From RGIG8748 sp045544515 (lineage in GTDB: Bacteria > Bacillota > Clostridia > UMGS1810): DNA of 64,000 nt. Below are positions 58,817 through 64,000 of this stretch, in pieces. The translations under genes were made by a program, and so were the position numbers. The notes beneath the pieces were generated by a model. That model ran no database searches, was not told where the DNA came from, and saw only the letters and a list, made by a program, of their open reading frames with translations. Position 1 is the stretch's first letter. Each line of letters starts with the position of its first letter. Location of the stretch: positions 179,714 to 243,713 of the forward strand of contig JAZPZD010000002.1 in the NCBI GenBank assembly GCA_045544515.1, in the 5' to 3' direction.

Positions 58817-59665
58817 ATGAAAAATCTCGCAAGCCCCTCTGTGATAAAAGAGCTGCTTAAGGAAAACGGCTTTCACTTTTCCAAATCACTGGGGCAGAAC
58901 TTTCTTACAGACGAAAATGTACTCTCGCAGATAGTTGATGCCTGCGATAGCGACGAAAGAGGCGTGCTTGAGGTAGGTCCCGGTTTTGGTTCGCTTACCC
59001 AAAGGCTGTGCCAGAGAGCAAAAAAGGTGGTCTCGGTAGAGATAGACTCCGCCGCCATACCCGTTCTTACAGAAAACCTAAAGGAATTTGACAACTTTAC
59101 TCTGATACACTCGGATATAATGAAAGAGGATATAAAAGAGCTTTGCCAAAGGGAATTTGGCGATGAAAAAATAAAGGTGTGTGCAAATCTTCCGTATTAT
59201 ATAACAAGCCCTGTGATACTAAAGCTACTGGACAGGTCTCTGCCCATAGAGGATATTACCATAATGATACAAAAAGAGGTTGCCCAGAGGATTAATGCAA
59301 AGGCAGGGAGCAAAGACTACGGCGTTCTCACCTTGACTGTGGGATACTATGCAACTAGCGACATCGTGTGCATAGTACCGCCTTCGGCATTTATGCCTCC
59401 GCCAAAGGTATCGTCTGCGGTAATCAAGCTCACCTTGAGAGAAACGCCGCCTGTATCGGTAAAGAGCGAGGAGATCTACTTTGCAGTTATAAAAGCCGCC
59501 TTTGCCTTGAGGCGAAAGACACTTCTCAATGCTTTGTCGTCGGCAAATCTGGGCAAAAGCAAGGACGAGATAGAAAGCATACTGAATAACGCAGGCATAG
59601 ACCCCAAAAGACGCGGCGAAACACTTACCGACAGAGAATTTGCCCTGATCGCCAACCAATTCTGA
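58817..59665 (+). CDS. rsmA: 16S rRNA dimethyladenosine methyltransferase RsmA (KsgA)
   Basis: 282 residues. Dimethylates A1518 and A1519. Motifs: LGQNFLTDENVLSQIV, motif I VLEVGPGFGSLTQRL, NLPYYITSPVILKLLD (motif IV) and RRKTLLNAL. The ATG at 58817 follows GAGGTGA; 19 extra codons upstream lie within the promoter. Confidence 0.96.
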   Translation: MKNLASPSVIKELLKENGFHFSKSLGQNFLTDENVLSQIVDACDSDERGVLEVGPGFGSLTQRLCQRAKKVVSVEIDSAAIPVLTENLKEFDNFTLIHSDIMKEDIKELCQREFGDEKIKVCANLPYYITSPVILKLLDRSLPIEDITIMIQKEVAQRINAKAGSKDYGVLTLTVGYYATSDIVCIVPPSAFMPPPKVSSAVIKLTLRETPPVSVKSEEIYFAVIKAAFALRRKTLLNALSSANLGKSKDEIESILNNAGIDPKRRGETLTDREFALIANQF

Positions 59666-59682
59666 AAAGAGGACTTAAAAAA

Positions 59683-60531
59683 ATGACAGGACTGATAGTT
59701 GAGGGCGGCGCAAGCCGTACCTACTTTGCAGTAGGTGTAATGGACGCCCTTATGGAAAACAAAATAAATGTCGACTATATAACAGGTGCATCTGCAGGGA
59801 TATCCAATGCATTAAACTACGCATCGGGGCAAAAAGGCAGGGGGATAGATATAGGTCTTAAATACCTGCCAAAAAAGGAATACTGCGGCATACGCCACCT
59901 TGTTAACCCAAAAAACAAGAGCCTTTACAACATAGACTATGTTTTTAGAAAAATTCCAAACGAGCTTGAGCCCTATGACTACGACGCTTTTGGTAAATTC
60001 AAAGTCTTTGCCGAGGCGGCTGTGACAAATGTGCAAACAGGAAAAGCCGAGTACATAAAAATCACACCCGAAGACAAAAGCTGGCGGACCCTTGTGGCAT
60101 CGTGCTCACTGCCAATGATATTCCCCATTGCCGAAATAGACGGAAAGAAATATCTCGACGGCGGAATTGCAGATGCTGTACCCTTTGAAAGAGCTATCCA
60201 AAAAAACTGCGACAAGCTCATAGTGATACTCACCAGAGAAAAGGGATACATAAAGAAAAAAGGCGGAGAAGAAAAATACACCTCCCGATTTTTTGGAAAA
60301 TACCCCCTCTTTGCACAGACACTCAAAAACCGCTCGGATATGTACAACGCTCAGCGAAAGAGGCTTTTTGCTCTGGAGGAAAAAAAGAGAGCATTTGTCT
60401 TTTGCCCCAAGGACACAGCCCTGTGGAAAAGGACAGAAAGGGACAGCACAAAAATAAAAAAGATGTATGACGAGGGGTATGAGCTCGGCATACAAAAAAT
60501 AGAAGAACTGAAACAGTATTTAGAAAAATAA
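59683..60531 (+). CDS. Patatin-like phospholipase family protein
   Basis: Serine lipase/acyl hydrolase of 282 residues. Nucleophile elbow GASAG (TGASAGISNA, Ser near 39), Asp of the dyad in YLDGGIADAVPF, and an oxyanion loop EGGASRTYFAVGV that has Ser-Arg where many have GxG. Resembles the YjjU-type bacterial branch. 17 bases after rsmA. Substrate unknown. Confidence 0.87.
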   Translation: MTGLIVEGGASRTYFAVGVMDALMENKINVDYITGASAGISNALNYASGQKGRGIDIGLKYLPKKEYCGIRHLVNPKNKSLYNIDYVFRKIPNELEPYDYDAFGKFKVFAEAAVTNVQTGKAEYIKITPEDKSWRTLVASCSLPMIFPIAEIDGKKYLDGGIADAVPFERAIQKNCDKLIVILTREKGYIKKKGGEEKYTSRFFGKYPLFAQTLKNRSDMYNAQRKRLFALEEKKRAFVFCPKDTALWKRTERDSTKIKKMYDEGYELGIQKIEELKQYLEK

Positions 60532-60553
60532 GGGTGCACCAAACGGTGCACCC
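60532..60553 (+). terminator. Weak terminator after the patatin-like gene
   Basis: A perfect 9-bp stem (60532-60540 with 60545-60553, loop AAAC) starting at the stop codon, but no T-tract follows. May only attenuate. Confidence 0.45.
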
Positions 60554-60554
60554 C

Positions 60555-60583
60555 TTGAAAAATCTCTCACAATATGTTAATAT
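60555..60583 (+). promoter_or_regulatory. Possible promoter of murJ
   Basis: TTGAAA (60555-60560), 17-base spacer, TAATAT (60578-60583), 33 bases before the GTG start. Confidence 0.5.
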
Positions 60584-60615
60584 ATAATGTAGTATATCAA
60601 AAGGAGTGTGTACAG

Positions 60616-62103
60616 GTGATAGGCAATGCTTACATTTTGGTTGTGATAGGCATACTGGTTGCAAAATGTCTGGGATTTTTCAGAGATATTTTGTTTGCAT
60701 CGGTATTTGGTGCGTCACATCTTACAGACATATATTTCCAGATTTTTTCTCTTGCAAGCCTTGTGTTTACAGGCATCGGCGAGGCTCTGTCCACTCTTGT
60801 TATCAAAAACTTAAACAAAAGCGACTTTAACACCCCCCAAAAGCAAAGGGAATATGTTTCGCATTTTATAACCAAGACGGCACTCTCCGTACTGGGTGTA
60901 ACCATTGTTTTGTATCTTTTGGCAGGGCCAATAGTAAAGCTTCTGCTCCCTGGTCTTTCGCTCACTCTTTTTGACACCGCAGTTAAGACTATGTATATAA
61001 TGCTCCCGAGCTGTCTTTTTGTAATTATCGCCTATATTATGTCGGGCGTACTGCAAAACAACAAGGTGTTTTTTGTTACATCTGTAATGAGCCTGCCGTA
61101 CAATGTTATTATAATAGCGGCTCTTTTCTTTAAAAACATCGATATCTTTACCATCAGCATAATAACCACAATAGGCTGGTTTTTGCACATTGCAATCCTG
61201 TTGCCGCACTTTTTCAAAAAAGGCTTTTCCCTTTTTGGCAAGGTCAAGACCTACGGCAACTTTGACGGCAAAAACCGCGAAATCCTCTATATATTTATAT
61301 CTTCAATGATGTTTCAGCTTATGTTTATGATAGACAAGGCATCTGTTTCCACCGATATGGGAAGTGCCTCCACCGTAAACTATGCGTCAAACCTCTTTGT
61401 CACCATTTCGAGCGTGTTTGTCGTGGCTATGAGCAGGGTTTCATACCCCTCTATCTGCCGCCACTTTGAAAACGGCGACATAGAGCGTGTTACAAACATT
61501 GTCCGCTACATAATAACCGTTCTTGTAGCGATATTTGTGCCTTTTATACTCACCGTAACCTGTTTTGGCAAGGACATAATCTCAATGCTCTACCAAAGGG
61601 GCGAGTTTACCAAGCAGCTTAGCGACACCACAGCAACCCTGTTTTGTATATACAGCTTTGGCATATTCGGCTATGTGTGTCAGGAGCTGTTTAACAAGGT
61701 GCTCTACCTCGACGGCAAGTACAGATACACCGTAAGTGCCACACTGATCCTCGTACTTGCAAAACCGCTTTTTAACATACTTCTCTTTAAATCGGGCGGG
61801 GTAATATCTGTGGCTCTGTGTACAACGGTGCTCTTTTGTCTGTATGCCGCATTCATCTTCTGGGCGGTTTCCAGGGTCATTGGCAAATATGTTAATCTCT
61901 CTCTTGTCAAAAACCTCTTCAAGATAGTGATATCGGGCGTGCTTGCACTTGCGGTATATATCGCAGGGACTGTGTCGGGCATATCGGTATTTGACACAAA
62001 GTTTGGATTTATAATACTTTTGGGAGCGTGTGCAATAGTGTACATAGCATCGCTGTTTGCTTTTGGAAGTATCAAATACATCATCAATAACGAGGACAAA
62101 TAA
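60616..62103 (+). CDS. murJ: Lipid II flippase MurJ / MviN family
   Basis: Polytopic protein of 495 residues with about 14 hydrophobic segments in the MATE-like MOP fold. N-terminal GFFRDILFASVFGAS and the FTGIGEALS and ISMLYQRGEFT segments are MurJ hallmarks. It would flip undecaprenyl-linked peptidoglycan precursors. GTG at 60616 with AAGGAG 9 bases upstream is preferred to an ATG 14 codons earlier that overlaps the promoter. Other MOP flippases for wall polymers are possible. Confidence 0.88.
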   Translation: MIGNAYILVVIGILVAKCLGFFRDILFASVFGASHLTDIYFQIFSLASLVFTGIGEALSTLVIKNLNKSDFNTPQKQREYVSHFITKTALSVLGVTIVLYLLAGPIVKLLLPGLSLTLFDTAVKTMYIMLPSCLFVIIAYIMSGVLQNNKVFFVTSVMSLPYNVIIIAALFFKNIDIFTISIITTIGWFLHIAILLPHFFKKGFSLFGKVKTYGNFDGKNREILYIFISSMMFQLMFMIDKASVSTDMGSASTVNYASNLFVTISSVFVVAMSRVSYPSICRHFENGDIERVTNIVRYIITVLVAIFVPFILTVTCFGKDIISMLYQRGEFTKQLSDTTATLFCIYSFGIFGYVCQELFNKVLYLDGKYRYTVSATLILVLAKPLFNILLFKSGGVISVALCTTVLFCLYAAFIFWAVSRVIGKYVNLSLVKNLFKIVISGVLALAVYIAGTVSGISVFDTKFGFIILLGACAIVYIASLFAFGSIKYIINNEDK

Positions 62104-62104
62104 A

Positions 62105-63844
62105 ATGAAAAAAAGACACCTGCTCTTTTCCCTGGTATCACTGATAGTAATTCTCTCGTGCATAATTCCCTGCTTTTGCACAAGGATAGCAAACGAAGAA
62201 AATCACAAGGGATATGTTACCGCGATAGAGATTAACAACACCTACAAGGAATTTACAAAAAAAGCCGACATAAAGAAACCTACAGACTTTGTAAGCGTGC
62301 TTAAAGACTACAAAAAAAGCGGAGTTAATACCGCAGTAATCCGCGAAGAAAAGAACAAATTTGACCTAAAGAAAATCGAAATGGCTAAAAACGCCGATTT
62401 GAAGATTGCACTTGCAGTATACGGCGGAAGAAAAAAGGACAAAAACTACCTCGAAAGTCTTGAAAACATAGTAGATACCTACGACGCCAAATACATACTG
62501 CTCAAAAAATACTACTACGACAGATACGAGCTTGACATATCCGATATAATAAAAAAGTACGGCTTAACCGTCGTAGCGTGCGAAAACCCCACACAGCTCG
62601 GAAACGAAATCTTTATGGGTTACCGCGAAACACTCTACTCTTCCAATGGCAAGATGATGCGTAGCTACGAGACCTACCGCAAGCCCTCTGTAACCGTAAG
62701 AGGAAAGACGGACAGCAGCGAGCTGCTATACAACCAGATGATTAACTCCGCAAGAGACAGAAACACGGAGTTTATGTTTATAAACCAGATAACAGACCAG
62801 ACTAAAGACCCCTACAAAAATGCAGAGTATACCCAAAAGGCAGTTAAGCGTTTTTGCAAATGGATGGACAAAATGGGCTATTCCAAGGATAGCGAGCCCA
62901 ACCTCTCGGGATACTACAAAGAGCCAAAAAGGGCAAGTGCTGCGGTAGCTTTTCTGGGAGTCATGATGGCTCTTGTTATGATAAACCTCGTTATCAGAAA
63001 GTCGTATGCGTATATAGACTGGGCAATGTTTGCACTTTCGTGCATCGCCTTTGCTCTGACATTTGTTATGCCGCGAAAAATCATCAACTACTATCCCACA
63101 CTCTTTAGCCTGTGTGCTTCGTGCTTTGGATATACTCTGTGCGTTGCATCGGCAGACAAACTAAAGGAAAGGCTAAACACCCTAACGCACATTTTATCGG
63201 TGTTTGGCATAGCCATAGCCGCTCTCGCCTTTGGTGCTATGTGCCTTTGTGCATCGATTAGCGGTCTGGAATACTATATGAACACAAGATTTTTCTACGG
63301 GGTAAAAATCACCTTGCTTTTCCCTGTGGCGTATGCGGTTTTTGTATCTACCGTATATATATTCGATGCGAAGGAGCTCTTTAACCCAAAGACATTAAAG
63401 GCAAGATGTGTGCAAACTGCAAAAAACCTCAAGCCAAAGCACATAGTGCTTATTGGTCTGGTTGTGCTTGCAGGCGGAATATATGTTTTCAGAAGCGGAA
63501 ATGCTACGATATCTTCTTTTGAAAACAACATCCGCAACTTTATGAGTGAGATAACAGGTGCAAGACCCAGAACCAAGGAATTTTTAATAGGCTGGAGTGC
63601 CCTTGCCCTCTTTGCATATTACACCAAAAACGATTTTGGCAAAATACCCAGGTGGATTTTTTCCGTTGGGGCGTCAATCATTTTTGCATCGGTCATAAAC
63701 ACATTTTGCCATGTGTTTACAGATGTGTCTACATCGGCACTGCGAACACTGTACGGACTGGTTTTGTCAATTCCGTTTACACTGATATTTATGGCAATTA
63801 ACAAGTTGATTTTGAAGTTCTTATATAGCAAAAAACCCCAGTAA
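62105..63844 (+). CDS. Large polytopic membrane protein (DUF5693-like layout)
   Basis: 579 residues. One N-terminal membrane helix (about 6-28), an extracytoplasmic domain of about 250 residues with a barrel-like pattern (DFVSVLKDYKKSGVNTAVIRE, then KIALAVYGG), then about eight or nine helices to the C-terminus. This layout resembles DUF5693 proteins, which in Clostridia often lie near cell-wall polymer pyruvylation genes. That would fit the SLH protein, but no csaB is seen here. It begins just after the murJ stop with no strong ribosome site, so it is likely coupled to murJ. Confidence 0.65.
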   Translation: MKKRHLLFSLVSLIVILSCIIPCFCTRIANEENHKGYVTAIEINNTYKEFTKKADIKKPTDFVSVLKDYKKSGVNTAVIREEKNKFDLKKIEMAKNADLKIALAVYGGRKKDKNYLESLENIVDTYDAKYILLKKYYYDRYELDISDIIKKYGLTVVACENPTQLGNEIFMGYRETLYSSNGKMMRSYETYRKPSVTVRGKTDSSELLYNQMINSARDRNTEFMFINQITDQTKDPYKNAEYTQKAVKRFCKWMDKMGYSKDSEPNLSGYYKEPKRASAAVAFLGVMMALVMINLVIRKSYAYIDWAMFALSCIAFALTFVMPRKIINYYPTLFSLCASCFGYTLCVASADKLKERLNTLTHILSVFGIAIAALAFGAMCLCASISGLEYYMNTRFFYGVKITLLFPVAYAVFVSTVYIFDAKELFNPKTLKARCVQTAKNLKPKHIVLIGLVVLAGGIYVFRSGNATISSFENNIRNFMSEITGARPRTKEFLIGWSALALFAYYTKNDFGKIPRWIFSVGASIIFASVINTFCHVFTDVSTSALRTLYGLVLSIPFTLIFMAINKLILKFLYSKKPQ

Positions 63845-63863
63845 TTTTTCTGGGGTTTTTCGG
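63831..63863 (+). terminator. Terminator at the end of the rsmA-murJ region
   Basis: A perfect 10-bp stem (63832-63841 with 63850-63859, loop of 8) that includes the stop codon of the preceding gene, followed by a T-run that overlaps the 3' arm. Confidence 0.85.
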
Positions 63864-63900
63864 CTCTATAATAAATGTTGGGGTGTCCAACAAATAGAGC
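63863..63900 (+). other. Two-tier hairpin before a truncated gene
   Basis: Outer arms 63863-63869 with 63894-63900 and inner arms 63876-63881 with 63887-63892 (loop GGTGT). It lies about 100 bases before the truncated gene. It could be a leader structure or the end of a mobile element; the window ends too soon to decide. Confidence 0.45.
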
Positions 63901-63997
63901 TCAACAAAATTTTAAAAAGACAATAAAAAAGAGAGCATATTTGTTCAAAATCCGTTATAATGGAATTGTGCAGAAACCATGAACGGAGGAACGAAAT

Positions 63998-64000
63998 ATG
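63998..64000 (+). CDS. Start codon of a truncated downstream gene
   Basis: An ATG ends the window, preceded by GGAGG at good spacing and by a TATAAT (63957-63962). Only the first codon is inside, so the product cannot be named. Confidence 0.55.

Noticed and set aside
1..64000. CRISPR array
   Set aside because: No regularly spaced direct repeats of 25-40 bp were found; the only long direct repeat is the tRNA tail pair.
1..64000. Depletion of GATC because of the DpnII-type system
   Set aside because: GATC sites do occur in the window, but I did not count them against expectation, so no claim is made.

Overview
The window looks like a chromosomal segment of a spore-forming, anaerobic low-GC Gram-positive bacterium of class Clostridia. 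Reasons: the sporulation proteins BofA, SpoIVFA-like, SpoIVFB-like and SpoIVB; an oxygen-sensitive class III ribonucleotide reductase with its activase; a clostridial 2[4Fe-4S] ferredoxin; meso-diaminopimelate dehydrogenase; S-layer homology repeats; gene orders shared with Bacillus/Clostridium (dprA-topA-trmFO, nadK-argR-recN, holB-yaaT-trmN6-rsmI); and sigma-A promoters close to TTGACA-17-TATAAT. I cannot name the genus. No rRNA operon, CRISPR array, prophage or complete insertion sequence is visible. The only tRNA is tRNA-Asp(GUC).

Layout. 0-5.2 kb (minus): ftsE-ftsX, a coiled-coil LytM peptidase and a CtpB-like S41 protease, preceded by a PucR-type regulator. 5.4-9.2 kb: bofA, rpsF-ssb-rpsR, an aldo/keto reductase, trmFO. 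9.2-12.4 kb: topA and dprA. 12.7-18.9 kb: a divergent EF-G paralogue, a D-2-hydroxyacid dehydrogenase and a large S-layer-domain protein. 19.0-21.8 kb: tRNA-Asp with a duplicated 3' end, then serC-serA. 21.9-32.3 kb (minus): nadK-argR-recN-deaminase-alarmone synthetase-spoIVFA-spoIVFB, then two radical-SAM-linked genes and ligA. 32.4-36 kb: an MFS transporter, a polysaccharide deacetylase and spoIVB. 36-37.2 kb: an AT-rich KilA-N/HTH pair sitting where spo0A usually follows spoIVB. 37.3-41.4 kb: nrdG-nrdD-trxB. 41.5-49.8 kb (plus): a membrane protein with ApbE, holB-yaaT, ferredoxin, trmN6-like-rsmI, a membrane protein, cysK, ddh. 49.8-52.8 kb: a DpnII-type (GATC) restriction-modification island bracketed by imperfect inverted repeats. 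52.8-58.7 kb (minus): fba, an amidohydrolase, eno, dtd, a membrane protein, rsmE, prmA. 58.8-64 kb (plus): rsmA, a patatin-like lipase, MurJ, a large membrane protein and the first codon of a further gene.

How the parts fit. Five proteins of the pro-sigma-K checkpoint known from Bacillus subtilis (a CtpB-like S41 protease, BofA, SpoIVFA, SpoIVFB, SpoIVB) lie within 36 kb. nrdG-nrdD-trxB forms one anaerobic dNTP module: NrdD carries a fused C-terminal thioredoxin-fold domain, thioredoxin reductase is the next gene, and two NrdR-box-like sites 32 bp apart overlap the promoter. The clearest acquired segments are the DpnII-type island and the KilA-N/HTH pair. I found no multi-gene system that is clearly unknown. 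The best leads are the inverted repeats around the restriction island, the NrdD-redoxin fusion, the KilA-N/HTH module with a palindrome inside its promoter, and the duplicated tRNA-Asp tail.
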